A stretch of 64,000 nucleotides of DNA, from assembly GCA_025057975.1 (NCBI GenBank), contig JANWUV010000007.1, positions 1 to 64,000 on the forward strand, in the 5' to 3' direction. Under the pieces are notes generated by a model. It was given only the letters and a program-made list of their open reading frames with translations, was not told where the DNA came from and made no database searches. Made by a program: the position numbers and the translations under genes. The stretch's first letter is position 1. Every line of letters begins with the position of its first letter. The DNA is from Chloracidobacterium sp. GTDB taxonomy: Bacteria > Acidobacteriota > Blastocatellia > Chloracidobacteriales > Chloracidobacteriaceae. Below are positions 44,753 to 53,806 of the stretch, piece after piece.

Positions 44753-45550
44753 ATGACCGGCTCACCACTCACCTACTGGGATTACGTCAAGCTCGACGCC
44801 ATCCACGACCTGCAATCTGAACGGCAGACCGACTGCTACGACGAGGTGATGTTCATCGCCGTCCATCAGCACTTTGAGTTCTGGTTCGCGCAGGTCATCC
44901 GCGACCTTCGGGAAATCATTCGCCGCCTCAACCTAACGCCGCCCGAAATCGTCGCTGCGACCGATCTCTTGCATCGGTGCAATTTGGAATTTGCGCTCGC
45001 CGTGCAGGGCTTCGAGGTGATGAAGACGCTCACCCGCGAGAGCTTTCTTGCGTTTCGCGGCGCGCTCCAACACACGTCGGGTCTGCAAAGCGTCCAACTT
45101 ACGGTCATTGAGCTGCTGGTTGGACGCACGCCGGATACGCTTTACCACCACCTGATTGATGGTCCCGGCATGCGGGATTTCCTCGCCAAGTACGGCGGAC
45201 CCGACGGGCTGATAGCGCAGGTTATCGGCGAAGTCGAGCGAACCGGCAATTTGCGCCGCGCCTACGAGCGCGTCGCCGCCGCGCCGACGACCGACCCGGG
45301 GCAGTTGGCCGCATTACAACGCGAACTCGTGGCGCTGGACCGGCAACTAGCCGACTGGCGGCGGCGACACGCTGAAACGGCCGCTAAGGTACTTGGACGT
45401 GACTTCAGCGAATCGGCCGGCACGGTTGGCAATACGCGCTCATGCCGTGACAACCTCGAAATCGGCAAACGCCACACCCGGCGTTACTTCGCCGACCTTG
45501 ACCCGGAGGCCAGCACACAGGCGACGCCTTTACAGGAGACGCAGCCATGA
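44753..45550 (+). CDS. Tryptophan 2,3-dioxygenase-like heme protein
   Basis: A 265-residue, all-alpha protein resembling tryptophan 2,3-dioxygenase. Seen: SPLTYWDYVKLDAIHDLQSE near the start, the distal histidine helix FIAVHQHFEFWFAQ (His38), the central LQSVQLTVIELLVG block, and near the C-terminus WRRRHAETAAKVLG, with the histidine expected to bind heme, followed by GTVG (GTGG in classical enzymes). It is close to the bacterial length, but the C-terminal motif deviates from true TDOs, so the substrate may be tryptophan or a related indole. No other kynurenine-pathway gene is near. The stop overlaps the start of a RidA gene (ATGA), so they are co-translated. Confidence 0.65.
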   Translation: MTGSPLTYWDYVKLDAIHDLQSERQTDCYDEVMFIAVHQHFEFWFAQVIRDLREIIRRLNLTPPEIVAATDLLHRCNLEFALAVQGFEVMKTLTRESFLAFRGALQHTSGLQSVQLTVIELLVGRTPDTLYHHLIDGPGMRDFLAKYGGPDGLIAQVIGEVERTGNLRRAYERVAAAPTTDPGQLAALQRELVALDRQLADWRRRHAETAAKVLGRDFSESAGTVGNTRSCRDNLEIGKRHTRRYFADLDPEASTQATPLQETQP

Positions 45551-45945
45551 CGACCACACGTATCGTCACCGACCAAGCCCCGGCCGCCATTGGCCCTTAT
45601 GCCCAAGCCGTACGGGTTGGCGATTGGCTTTTCACATCGGGACAAATCCCGCTTGATCCGGCCACGATGACCATCGTTGGCGACGATGTCGCCACGCAGA
45701 CTCGACAGGTTCTTAAGAATCTGGCGGCCGTAGTGCGGGCGGCCGGCGGCGATTTGTCCCACGTCGTCAAGACGACGGTGTTTCTCAAGGACCTGAACGA
45801 CTTTCAAGCGATGAACGAGGTCTACGCAACCTTCTTCCCTAGTGAACCGCCGGCCCGCTCGACCGTTGAGGTTGCCCGGCTGCCCAAGGACGTGCGGGTG
45901 GAGATTGAGTGCATCGCCGTCATCCCGTCCCGAACGGGTGGGTAA
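45547..45945 (+). CDS. ridA: RidA/YjgF-family enamine/imine deaminase
   Basis: A 132-residue Rid-family protein, a trimer that hydrolyses reactive enamine/imine intermediates. Signature blocks: AIGPYAQAVRVGDWLFTSGQ (about 14-33), QVLKNLAAVVRAAGG, VVKTTVFLKDLNDF, and the C-terminal RSTVEVARLPKD and VRVEIECIAV with the carboxylate-binding arginine just before it. It overlaps the upstream dioxygenase-like gene by 4 bases. RidA genes commonly sit beside amino-acid catabolic enzymes, which supports a role for the pair in breaking down an amino acid, probably by hydrolysing an unstable product. Confidence 0.92.
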   Translation: MTTTRIVTDQAPAAIGPYAQAVRVGDWLFTSGQIPLDPATMTIVGDDVATQTRQVLKNLAAVVRAAGGDLSHVVKTTVFLKDLNDFQAMNEVYATFFPSEPPARSTVEVARLPKDVRVEIECIAVIPSRTGG

Positions 45946-46036
45946 CGCGCCGCGTCAACGACTTGTTTCCAGCCAAACGGCGTCATTATAGTGCGGCTCC
46001 GGTTAGGCGTCACATCCCCCACATGGCGAGGGAAGC

Positions 46037-47179
46037 GTGGAAAGAAAAATTCTCATTTTGACCTCCGACACCGGCGGAGGCCACACAAGCGCCGCTCGCG
46101 CGCTCGAAGCTGGCTTGAGCAAGGTCGCCGAAGGCGTCAGGTTTTTGGTTCACATAGCCCATGCGCTGGAAGAGTGCAGCGCCGCAACGCGGGCGGCGGG
46201 CAATGTGTACAACTTCCTGCTGCGTTCGCACCAGAAGTACGTCAAGTACTACCATCGTCTCATCAACCGCTATCACCCCGAACGCTGGAGCATCATCAAG
46301 CGGTACGCCAAGCCTTACCTCGAACGCCTGTTTGATAAACACTGCCCGAACCTGATTGTTTCGGTACACCCGATGTTCCAGTACCCGATTGGGCGTATCC
46401 TGCACGACCTCAACCTGAGCGGGAAAATCCCGTTTGTGACGGTCGTCACTGATCCCTGTGGGAATTCTTGGCGGGCGTGGGGTGACGAGTTTGTTGACCT
46501 CTACATTGTGGCGCACGAGCGCGCCAAAGCCGAGCTGCTGGAATACGGCGTCGCCGAGCACCGAATTCGTGTCATCGGCATGCCGATTCACCCGAAGTTT
46601 CAGGAAGCCAACCAGCTTGATCCCCAGCTTCTGCGCGCCGAGTTGGGACTCAATCCGAACAAGTTCACAGTCTTTGTCAACGCCGGTTGGGTCGGCGGCG
46701 GCAACATCCCCCGGATTTACCGGACGCTGGTGGCGGCTGACCTTGACCTACAGGTGATTTTCCTAACCGGCAAAAACGAGCGGTTGGCGGAGGAGGCGCG
46801 CGCACTGGCCCGGCAGGCGCGCTTTCCGGTCAAGGTACTGGGTTTTTCCAACCATATGGAGCGCCTGATGCGCGCGTCGGATGTCATGGTTTCAAAGCTG
46901 GGCGGTTTGACGACATTTGAGGCGTTGGCGACGCGGCTACCTATTATCGCCGACGCCGTGACGCCGCCAATGCCGCAAGAAGCTGGGACGGGCGTGCTAC
47001 TGGAAGAACACAATGCTGGCTTGCTCCTGCGCCGGGCCGAGGACATTGTACCCATCCTGCGGCATTTACTGAGTACGCCGATGCGGTTGAAAGCCATGCG
47101 CGAGGCGGCGGCGGCGCTGGGCGTTCCCGACGCGACGCAGCGCATCGTCAACGAAATCTCAGCCCTTGTCCCCGCATAA
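46037..47179 (+). CDS. MGDG synthase/UgtP-type diacylglycerol glycosyltransferase (GT28)
   Basis: A 380-residue peripheral membrane glycosyltransferase of the GT-B fold. N-terminal lipid-binding domain motif LTSDTGGGHTSAARAL (about 8-23); HPMFQYPIGRIL; the hinge TVVTDPCGNSWRAWGDEFVDLY; C-terminal nucleotide-sugar site VNAGWVGGG, LGFSNHM and VMVSKLGGLTTFEALA. The family adds galactose or glucose to diacylglycerol; chloroplast-type and Chlorobi-type MGDG synthases and Bacillus UgtP belong here. In a phototroph, glycolipids of this sort are important for photosynthetic membranes or chlorosome envelopes; this role is inference. GTG start with GAGGGAAG upstream. Followed 26 bases later by a SDR reductase gene. 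Confidence 0.82.
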   Translation: MERKILILTSDTGGGHTSAARALEAGLSKVAEGVRFLVHIAHALEECSAATRAAGNVYNFLLRSHQKYVKYYHRLINRYHPERWSIIKRYAKPYLERLFDKHCPNLIVSVHPMFQYPIGRILHDLNLSGKIPFVTVVTDPCGNSWRAWGDEFVDLYIVAHERAKAELLEYGVAEHRIRVIGMPIHPKFQEANQLDPQLLRAELGLNPNKFTVFVNAGWVGGGNIPRIYRTLVAADLDLQVIFLTGKNERLAEEARALARQARFPVKVLGFSNHMERLMRASDVMVSKLGGLTTFEALATRLPIIADAVTPPMPQEAGTGVLLEEHNAGLLLRRAEDIVPILRHLLSTPMRLKAMREAAAALGVPDATQRIVNEISALVPA

Positions 47180-47205
47180 GCTTAGGAGCGCGCAACCAAA
47201 CCGCC

Positions 47206-47955
47206 ATGTCGAAATTGCTGGAAGGTAAGGTGGCGCTCGTGACGGGCGGCTCGCGCGGCATTGGACGGGGCATCTGTGAAGTCTTCGCCCGTGAAGGCTG
47301 TGATATCGCCCTCAACTACCACACTAACGATGCGGCGGCTGAAGAAGCCGCCGCCGCCGTGCGCGCCTACGGTCGCCGTGTCGTGACTTACCGCGCGTCA
47401 GTCGCCGACCGACCCTCGGTGAAGCGAATGGTGCAGGACGCGCTGAACGATTTCGAGCGGATTGACATTTTGGTCAACAACGCCGCCATTAACCGCCCGG
47501 ACATGTTCCTCACCATGAGTGACAAAGCTTGGGACGAGGTCATGGACGTCAATCTCAACGGCTTGTTTAACGTCACCAAGCCGGTGTTTCGACACATGGC
47601 GCGGCGGCGCTACGGCCGGATTCTCAACATCGGCTCGATTGGCGGCATCCGCACTGTTCCGACCAGTGTTCACTACGCCACCTCGAAAGCAGCCGTTGTC
47701 GGTTTCACGAAAATGCTGGCGCGCGAAGGCGCGGCGTTCGGCGTGCTGGTTAATGCTATCGCCGCTGGGATTTTCGACACCGACCTTGGGCATACCCTGC
47801 CGGATCGGTTCCGCGAAAGCTACGAAATGTGGTGTTCCGTCGGCCGGCTCGGCAAGCCGCAGGAAATCGGCGAACTGGCGGCGTTTCTGGTGTCCGACCG
47901 CAACGCCTACATGAACGGCGAGGTCATTATTCTTGACGGCGGCACGGTGACGTGA
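47206..47955 (+). CDS. FabG-like short-chain dehydrogenase/reductase
   Basis: A 249-residue classical SDR. Cofactor motif TGGSRGIG (13-20), NNAA near 91, catalytic Ser in NIGSIGG, Tyr-x3-Lys in HYATSKAA, and the ending NGEVIILDGG typical of 3-oxoacyl-ACP reductases. It would reduce beta-ketoacyl-ACP with NADPH in fatty-acid synthesis, but a different keto substrate is possible since no other fab genes are adjacent. The stop overlaps the start of mutY by 4 bases, and the glycosyltransferase precedes it by 26 bases. Confidence 0.85.
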   Translation: MSKLLEGKVALVTGGSRGIGRGICEVFAREGCDIALNYHTNDAAAEEAAAAVRAYGRRVVTYRASVADRPSVKRMVQDALNDFERIDILVNNAAINRPDMFLTMSDKAWDEVMDVNLNGLFNVTKPVFRHMARRRYGRILNIGSIGGIRTVPTSVHYATSKAAVVGFTKMLAREGAAFGVLVNAIAAGIFDTDLGHTLPDRFRESYEMWCSVGRLGKPQEIGELAAFLVSDRNAYMNGEVIILDGGTVT

Positions 47956-49052
47956 AACGCGAAGTCGCCTCTTTGCGGCAGCGGTTGCTGGCGTGGTTTG
48001 ACCAACATCGGCGCGACCTGCCGTGGCGTACGACGACCGATCCGTACCGGCTGTGGGTGGCTGAAACGCTGACCCAGCAGACGCAGGCGGCGCGCGCGGC
48101 GGCGTACTACGCGCGGTTTATCAAACGCTTTCCAACAGTTGAATCGCTGGCGGCGGCCGATCCGGCCGAAGTGCTCAAGCAGTGGGAAGGGCTAGGCTAC
48201 TACCAGCGTGCGCGTCGGTTGCACGAAGCGGCGCGGCTTATCTGCGTGGAACGCGGCGGGGCGCTGCCGCGCGCGGCGGCTGAGTGGCGAACGCTGCCGG
48301 GCGTCGGCGACTATACGGCGGCGGCTGTGGCTTCGATGGCCTTTGGAGAACCGGTCGCTGCAATTGACGGCAACGTGCGGCGCGTTGTGGCTCGTTTAGC
48401 GGCGACGGCAATTGGCGATGACCATGCGCGCCAGCAGACCGTTGTCTGGACGACGGCGCAGGCGCTGGCGGCGGGCGAGCGTCCGGGCGATGTCAACCAA
48501 GCCCTGATGGAGCTTGGTGCAACCGTCTGCCGACCGCGCCGGCCGCGCTGCGACGCTTGCCCCCTATCGAACGCCTGTGATGCGCGGCAGGCAGGGTTGA
48601 CAGCCCTGTATCCGCTCCGGTCGCCGCGCAAGGCGCGTCCGGTACGTCCATTCGTCTGCCTGCTTGTGCAGTGCGCCGACCGGCGGTTAGTTGTCCGGCG
48701 GGCGACGACGAAGCTGTTGGGCGGATTGTGGGAGTTTCCGACCATCGCTTGTCTAGACGGCGAAGCCGACCAAGCGGCGGCTGAGCGATGTTTGCGGGAA
48801 CTAGGGTTGACGGCGCAACGGATGCAGCCGGGGCTGACATTGACGCATGACTTCACGCACTTCCGGCAAACGCTGCAAATCTTTCTAGTTGAAGTTGAAG
48901 CGCCGTGTGACGTTACCGGCGTTGAAGCGCAGTGGGCGACACACAAAACGCTCGATGAACTGCCGCTGACGCAGGTCGCCCGGCGGCTCGCCGCACGGGA
49001 AAGCTTGGGACGCAACGAGCGACCGGCCAGTGCGCTTTTCGAGAAAATGTAG
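47952..49052 (+). CDS. mutY: Adenine DNA glycosylase MutY
   Basis: A 366-residue base-excision repair enzyme removing A mispaired with 8-oxoguanine. Catalytic Glu in VAETLTQQTQAARA; helix-hairpin-helix LPGVGDYTAAAVASMAFGEP with catalytic Asp in AAIDGNVRRV; [4Fe-4S] ligands CRPRRPRCDACPLSNAC (Cx6Cx2Cx5C); C-terminal NUDIX-like domain for 8-oxoG recognition (LGGLWEFPTI, LTHDFTHFRQTL). GTG start overlapping the SDR stop by four bases, so translation is probably coupled. No frameshift or missing residue seen. Confidence 0.95.
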   Translation: MKREVASLRQRLLAWFDQHRRDLPWRTTTDPYRLWVAETLTQQTQAARAAAYYARFIKRFPTVESLAAADPAEVLKQWEGLGYYQRARRLHEAARLICVERGGALPRAAAEWRTLPGVGDYTAAAVASMAFGEPVAAIDGNVRRVVARLAATAIGDDHARQQTVVWTTAQALAAGERPGDVNQALMELGATVCRPRRPRCDACPLSNACDARQAGLTALYPLRSPRKARPVRPFVCLLVQCADRRLVVRRATTKLLGGLWEFPTIACLDGEADQAAAERCLRELGLTAQRMQPGLTLTHDFTHFRQTLQIFLVEVEAPCDVTGVEAQWATHKTLDELPLTQVARRLAARESLGRNERPASALFEKM

Positions 49053-49105
49053 CAAGTCAACCCGCCGAATAGAGGCCAACTCACGACATCTTCCTCGAAA
49101 GCGCG

Positions 49106-51640
49106 CTAGTCGCCGCTTCGCAGCACGCTAAGCGGCTTTCTTCGCAAAACATCCCAACTCGCCAGACTTCCGACGGCAACGACTAGAACAACCGTTGCAA
49201 CAACGCCCGCCAGACAGTCACCCCAGAAAGGTTGCCACTCAATACGGAGGATACGCTGCGCCAGATACCAACTGGCGCCCAGGGCGCTGCCGCCGCCAAT
49301 GACAGCCGCCGTCACACCTAGCGCCCCATACTCAATGACCGTGACGCCGATCAGCGTGGCGAAACGCGCCCCAAGGGTCTTGAGCAAGGCGGTTTCATAC
49401 TGGCGCTGGTAGCGCGTCAGGGCGACAGCGCCAACCAGCATAGCAAGGCCGCTCAACACGACCAAGCCGCCGATGACGCCCAAGGCCGTTTGGATGCCCG
49501 TTAGGATTTCACGCGCCACCCGCACGGCGTCGCCGGTCAGCGCGACGGAAACATTCGGATACGCCCGTACAACCTCAAGATACAGCTTCTGAAACGTCTC
49601 CGGCGATTTTTCAACGGCGGGAGTTCGAACGGCCCCAAAAAGCGTCTGTGGCGCTTGATCCAAGGGACCACCCGGCCGAGCGACGATGGCGAAAAATTGC
49701 CAGCTACGGCGTGGGTCAATCCGGCGGATGTTGCGAATGACGCCCACCACCTCACGACCCTGAATATCCAGCGTCAAGCGGTCTCCAACGCGAACGCCGA
49801 GATTTCTCTGGGTGAAGGTTTCCAGCGACAGCTCCAAGGTGTCCGAAGGCGATGGCGACCACCATTCGCCGTCTACGAGTTGTTCGCCGGCAAGCAGGTC
49901 GGCGCGATACGTGAGCCGAAACTCCCGATCGACGGCGGCGCGTCGGCTGGCATCCTTGATGGCGGCGAAGTTAATCCGTCGATCGTTAATTGCTGTGATG
50001 CGCGCCGAAATAATCGGCACTAAAGTCGGTCGCACCTGCACCTGGCGCTCCACCAAGGCGCCGACGGCTTCGGCCTGCGAAGGAAGCACATTCGCCACGA
50101 TGAGATTGGGAAGATTTTCCGCGACGGCTAGGTCAAGGTTATAGCGGATGTTCCGCTCCAACAAGCGTACTGTTAGGGCGAAAAACACGCCGACCCCGAC
50201 TGTCACGACAATCGCCGTCGCCTGATTGCCCGGACGCCGCAACGCCGCCAGCCCGTAGCGTATCGTGAAGGAAGTGACCCGCCGAGCCGCCCAAGCTAGG
50301 CGCATCAGCGTCCAACCAACGCCGTATAGCCCCGCTAATGTCACAGCCGTTGCCTGAAACACCGCGTTGCCAAGGTTGAACGTCCCGGCCTGCCAGAGAA
50401 AAAGCGCATAGAGCACCGCTGTCGCCGCCAGTCCGACCGGGACCGCCCACCGCAGCGGGATGTGGAGCGCCTCGACTTGGCTGCGAAGCAAAACACTGGG
50501 TTTGACGCCGCGTGTACTCAGCAGTGGTACGACGGAAAACGCGAGCGCAGCGATCAGGCTAACGCCGACGCCTTGCCCAATCGCCGACCAGGTAAGTTCA
50601 AAGGTGACCGGGAATGGAAATCGCGCCGCCACCCGCGGGCCAAAAAGCCGACGGGCGAGCGCTGCTCCCGCCCAGCCAAAGACGCCGCCGGCTAAGCCGA
50701 GCAGCGCCATTTGCAAGGCGTACAGGCGGAAGACCAGCCGGCTGGAAGCGCCTAGACACTTCAGAACGGCGATTGTCCGAATGCGCTGGCCGATGATGGT
50801 GTAGGTGGCGCCGGCGACGCCCGCCCCGCCCAGCATGATGACGGCGACGCCAACGAGACTGAAAAAATTTTCGGTTTCCTCAAGTCGTTCGGCGACGCGC
50901 GCTTCACGCGCGCGCGCCGTTTCGACCCTCACCCCTTTGTCAGCGGCAAGCGCCCGCCGCAGCGCCGCCGCCAACTCTTCAATCCGTTCCAGACGGTCGC
51001 CGACACGCAGACGGATAAAGTAGTTCGCCGTCAAGCCGTCAGTGGTGAGCAAGCCTGTCGTTTTGAGGTCGGCGCTGCTCAAAAGGACCGTCGGCAACGC
51101 GCCGAAGGCGCGCGAGGTCGTTTCTCGCTTGAGGACGCCACGAATGGTGAACGTCTCTTGTCCGATCTTCAGCGGTGAGCCGACGCCGATGCCTAAGCGG
51201 TCAAGCAGCGTCGGCGCGACCACCGCGCCGCGACCGGCGAGCAAGTCGTAGCGGTAGGTTACGCCTTGCAGTGCAACTTCACCTTCAAGGGGATAACGCT
51301 CATCCACGGCGCGGACGAAGATACGCACCGGCTCGTCACGACCAGCGACGATGCCGGTTTCAAATTCGACGACATCCGTACGGGTTGCGTCTGGGAATGT
51401 GACGAGAACCTCATCCAGCTGTGGGCGCAGTGCTGCGACCCGCCGGTATGGCATCCGCACTTCTAAGTCCGCCCCGATAAAAGCGCGCGTTTGGCGGACA
51501 AGCGCGACGCGGATGTTCTGAACCGCTGATCGCAAGGTGATGACTAACCCGGACCCAACGGCAATGCATAGAAAGAAAAACAACATCTGACGCCACAGGG
51601 CGCGCGCCTCGCGCCAGAGCATACGCAGGGAAAACAGCAT
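49106..51640 (-). CDS. FtsX/YbbP-type ABC transporter permease
   Basis: An 844-residue inner-membrane permease. I start at ATG 51640 (MLFSLRMLWREARALWR); a start 14 codons upstream would precede the natural membrane anchor. Layout: N-terminal helix (LFFFLCIAVGSGLVI), a large periplasmic domain, three helices of the first FtsX repeat (FFSLVGVAVIMLGGAGVAGA near residue 260), a long middle region with further helices, a second periplasmic domain, and the last three-helix FtsX repeat. This arrangement fits YbbP-like components of lipid or lysophospholipid handling ABC systems. The matching ATPase (YbbA) is not adjacent. It starts 26 bases after a methyltransferase gene on the same strand. Confidence 0.85.
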   Translation of the reverse strand: MLFSLRMLWREARALWRQMLFFFLCIAVGSGLVITLRSAVQNIRVALVRQTRAFIGADLEVRMPYRRVAALRPQLDEVLVTFPDATRTDVVEFETGIVAGRDEPVRIFVRAVDERYPLEGEVALQGVTYRYDLLAGRGAVVAPTLLDRLGIGVGSPLKIGQETFTIRGVLKRETTSRAFGALPTVLLSSADLKTTGLLTTDGLTANYFIRLRVGDRLERIEELAAALRRALAADKGVRVETARAREARVAERLEETENFFSLVGVAVIMLGGAGVAGATYTIIGQRIRTIAVLKCLGASSRLVFRLYALQMALLGLAGGVFGWAGAALARRLFGPRVAARFPFPVTFELTWSAIGQGVGVSLIAALAFSVVPLLSTRGVKPSVLLRSQVEALHIPLRWAVPVGLAATAVLYALFLWQAGTFNLGNAVFQATAVTLAGLYGVGWTLMRLAWAARRVTSFTIRYGLAALRRPGNQATAIVVTVGVGVFFALTVRLLERNIRYNLDLAVAENLPNLIVANVLPSQAEAVGALVERQVQVRPTLVPIISARITAINDRRINFAAIKDASRRAAVDREFRLTYRADLLAGEQLVDGEWWSPSPSDTLELSLETFTQRNLGVRVGDRLTLDIQGREVVGVIRNIRRIDPRRSWQFFAIVARPGGPLDQAPQTLFGAVRTPAVEKSPETFQKLYLEVVRAYPNVSVALTGDAVRVAREILTGIQTALGVIGGLVVLSGLAMLVGAVALTRYQRQYETALLKTLGARFATLIGVTVIEYGALGVTAAVIGGGSALGASWYLAQRILRIEWQPFWGDCLAGVVATVVLVVAVGSLASWDVLRRKPLSVLRSGD

Positions 51641-51666
51641 GGCGGGCGACGATGACGGAAAACAGG

Positions 51667-52434
51667 CTAGAAGATCGTCCAAGATGCGGGGTTGTACAGG
51701 TCACCCATCGGCGGCCGCTGGTCAAAGCACCGGTAGGCCAGCATTTGGCGATGCTCATGCCCTCCGACTCGATGAGCGTCGAGCAACACGCGATCCGCCC
51801 TGACCCGTATTCGATCAACTGCAAAGCCAACGTCCTCAACCATGAGCTTCAAACAAGCGGAGGTGAAGCCCCAGAAGTTGCTGGGGTCATTGTTGGGCTG
51901 CCCATGATCAGGAAAACGCGCCGGGTCGGGCAAAAACCGCATTACCGGTTCGCTTCGCAGTTCCTCCGGCAGGAGGTGGTCAATGCAGTAGGACTCGACT
52001 AGCAGGCGCTCGGAAGACAGTTCAGCGCAGTTGGAAAGGGCCCGATAGGGGTCAGCGGTGTGGTAGAGCAATCCCAACGCTAACACGATGTCAAACCGGC
52101 CGTAGGTTTCAGGCGACAGGTCTAGGACGTTGACCTGATGGTGGGGGATGTCTACACCCTGGATCCATGACAACAGGGCGAACCCGGAGTTATCCCGGTG
52201 ACGGTAGTCAAACGCTGTGACCTGAGCGCCGCGCCTGTGCGCCATGAAGCTGAAGTAGCCGTTGGAAGCCCCAACATCCGCCACTCGCAAGCCGGTCATA
52301 TCCTCCGGCAGCGCCAACTCATGCCAGAGCTCCTCAGGATTGTACGCTCCGTACGTACGCACACCCGGCGCAACTTCAAAATCATGATGCCATTGGTGGG
52401 CGGTGACCAACTTTCGTACCAGCTCAGTGTCCAT
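51667..52434 (-). CDS. CmoB-like (DUF1698) methyltransferase
   Basis: A 255-residue class I methyltransferase, from ATG 52434 (MDTELVRKLVTAHQWHHDF). The N-terminal segment, LRVADVGASNGYFSFMAHRRGA (SAM site), FDYRHRDNSGF, LGLLYHTADPYRALSNCAE and NNDPSNFWGFTSACLKLMVEDVGF together match the tRNA mo5U34 carboxymethyl/methyltransferase-like group (CmoB, DUF1698). True CmoB needs carboxy-SAM from CmoA, and no cmoA gene is nearby, so a sugar or small-molecule substrate is equally plausible. It lies 26 bases before the FtsX-type permease and is probably co-transcribed with it. Confidence 0.75.
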   Translation of the reverse strand: MDTELVRKLVTAHQWHHDFEVAPGVRTYGAYNPEELWHELALPEDMTGLRVADVGASNGYFSFMAHRRGAQVTAFDYRHRDNSGFALLSWIQGVDIPHHQVNVLDLSPETYGRFDIVLALGLLYHTADPYRALSNCAELSSERLLVESYCIDHLLPEELRSEPVMRFLPDPARFPDHGQPNNDPSNFWGFTSACLKLMVEDVGFAVDRIRVRADRVLLDAHRVGGHEHRQMLAYRCFDQRPPMGDLYNPASWTIF

Positions 52435-52677
52435 CCAACCCCCTGCCTCCAGCTTAGTTGGACGCCAAACGCTCACGCCGCCGGCGGAGCGCCGCTTTGA
52501 GGGACTAAAGCCAACATTCGTGGCCCGGCGATTTCACATCGCTGGGCCGCCATGGTATGTGAACCCGCCGGCGTTTGTCATTGAGCCGGCGACAGCGCCT
52601 TGTGTCGGACGGCGGCGAGCAAAGCGCTTCTTCCAAGGCGTGTCGAACCCTCACTGGCGAACTGGATGAGACCGGCC

Positions 52678-53493
52678 ATGCTGTACGACAAAAAAATCGC
52701 TATCCTTGGCGTCGGAAAACTGGGCGAAGCGTTGGTTGCAGGCTTGATCCGCCGCGCCGACGTAGAACGCACCAATCTCATCGGCTCGGTCGCCCGTCAA
52801 TCCTCAATAGCGCGCGTCGAGTTGCGGCTCGGCATCCCGGCGACAACCGACAACGCCGCCGCCGTCGCTGGACGCGACATTGTCATTTTGGCCGTCAAGC
52901 CGCAGAACATGACGGCCGTGCTGGAAAGCATCGCCCCGGCGGTCTCCCCGTCACAGCTCTTCATTAGCGTTGCGGCGTCGGTCAGCACTGCATACATCGA
53001 AGAACGCCTGCCCTTTCCGGCTCCTGTCATTCGCGTCATGCCTAACACGCCGGCGCTGCTCAACGAAGGCATGTCGGTGCTTTGCGCCGGACGGCGCGCG
53101 ACGCCGGAACACCAACGCTTGGCCGAAGAGATTTTCAGCGCCGTCGGGCGGACGGCGTTCCTCGAAGAAAAGCTGATGGACGCCGTGACGGGGCTTTCGG
53201 GGAGTGGGCCGGCCTACCTCTACGTTGTTCTCGAGGCGCTTTCCGAAGCCGGCGTCAAGCTTGGCATCCCGCGCGACATTTCAACGCTGCTGGCGGCGCA
53301 AACGATGCTTGGCGCGGCCAAACTGGCGCTGGAAACTGGGCAACATCCAGCCTTGCTCAAGGACAGCGTGACGACGCCGGCCGGCTGTACCGTGGACGGC
53401 CTGCTTGAACTGGAAGAAGGCAAACTCCGTGTGACGCTCATCAAGGCAGTTGTCCGGGCCGCCGAACGCGCCCGCGAGTTGGTCAACGGCTAA
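52678..53493 (+). CDS. proC: Pyrroline-5-carboxylate reductase
   Basis: A 271-residue NADPH-dependent enzyme making proline in the last biosynthetic step. N-terminal cofactor motif ILGVGKLGEALVAGL; ILAVKPQN; the substrate block RVMPNTPALLNEGMSVLCAG; and the C-terminal dimer/active-site signature AVTGLSGSGPAYLYVVLEAL followed by VTTPAGCTVDGL. I use the ATG at 52678; an in-frame ATG 12 bases upstream and a longer frame from 52600 exist, but homologous proteins begin with this dinucleotide strand. It stands alone: divergent from the CmoB-like gene and followed by a TonB receptor with its own promoter. Confidence 0.94.
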   Translation: MLYDKKIAILGVGKLGEALVAGLIRRADVERTNLIGSVARQSSIARVELRLGIPATTDNAAAVAGRDIVILAVKPQNMTAVLESIAPAVSPSQLFISVAASVSTAYIEERLPFPAPVIRVMPNTPALLNEGMSVLCAGRRATPEHQRLAEEIFSAVGRTAFLEEKLMDAVTGLSGSGPAYLYVVLEALSEAGVKLGIPRDISTLLAAQTMLGAAKLALETGQHPALLKDSVTTPAGCTVDGLLELEEGKLRVTLIKAVVRAAERARELVNG

Positions 53494-53641
53494 CGGCTTC
53501 CCTTCAAAGTGTGGCCTTGGCGCGCCTTGTGCACTAGACTGCGACCGCTCGCGAAGCGCAGTCGGGCGGCGCTGTCTGTACGCTGATGTGGCTGGAAACC
53601 ATTTCGCGCCCTGACCCTTTTAGGTTTTGACTATTTTTGAA
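53494..53641. other. Intergenic stretch between proC and the receptor promoter
   Basis: This stretch and the receptor leader make up the 313 bases between proC and the receptor start. No gene or convincing hairpin seen in this part; the promoter and leader follow. Confidence 0.4.
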
Positions 53642-53670
53642 TTGACGCGCTTACCGTTGCGGCGTATCTT
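53642..53670 (+). promoter_or_regulatory. Sigma-70-type promoter of the TonB receptor gene
   Basis: TTGACG at 53642-53647 and TATCTT at 53665-53670 are separated by exactly 17 bases, a near-consensus housekeeping promoter. It would give a 5' leader of about 130 bases before the ATG at 53807, which has GAGGGTGAG 8 bases upstream. Confidence 0.5.
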
Positions 53671-53806
53671 CCGCGTCAAAATGTCCAACGTGGCATGGTT
53701 TCTCCATAACGCGCTTGGCGGCGCTGCGGCAACCCCATGCCGACCGGCGAAGTTCCCCGCCGAAGTAGGTTTGCAAAAACAGATCTCTTGAGGGTGAGTG
53801 CTTGCT

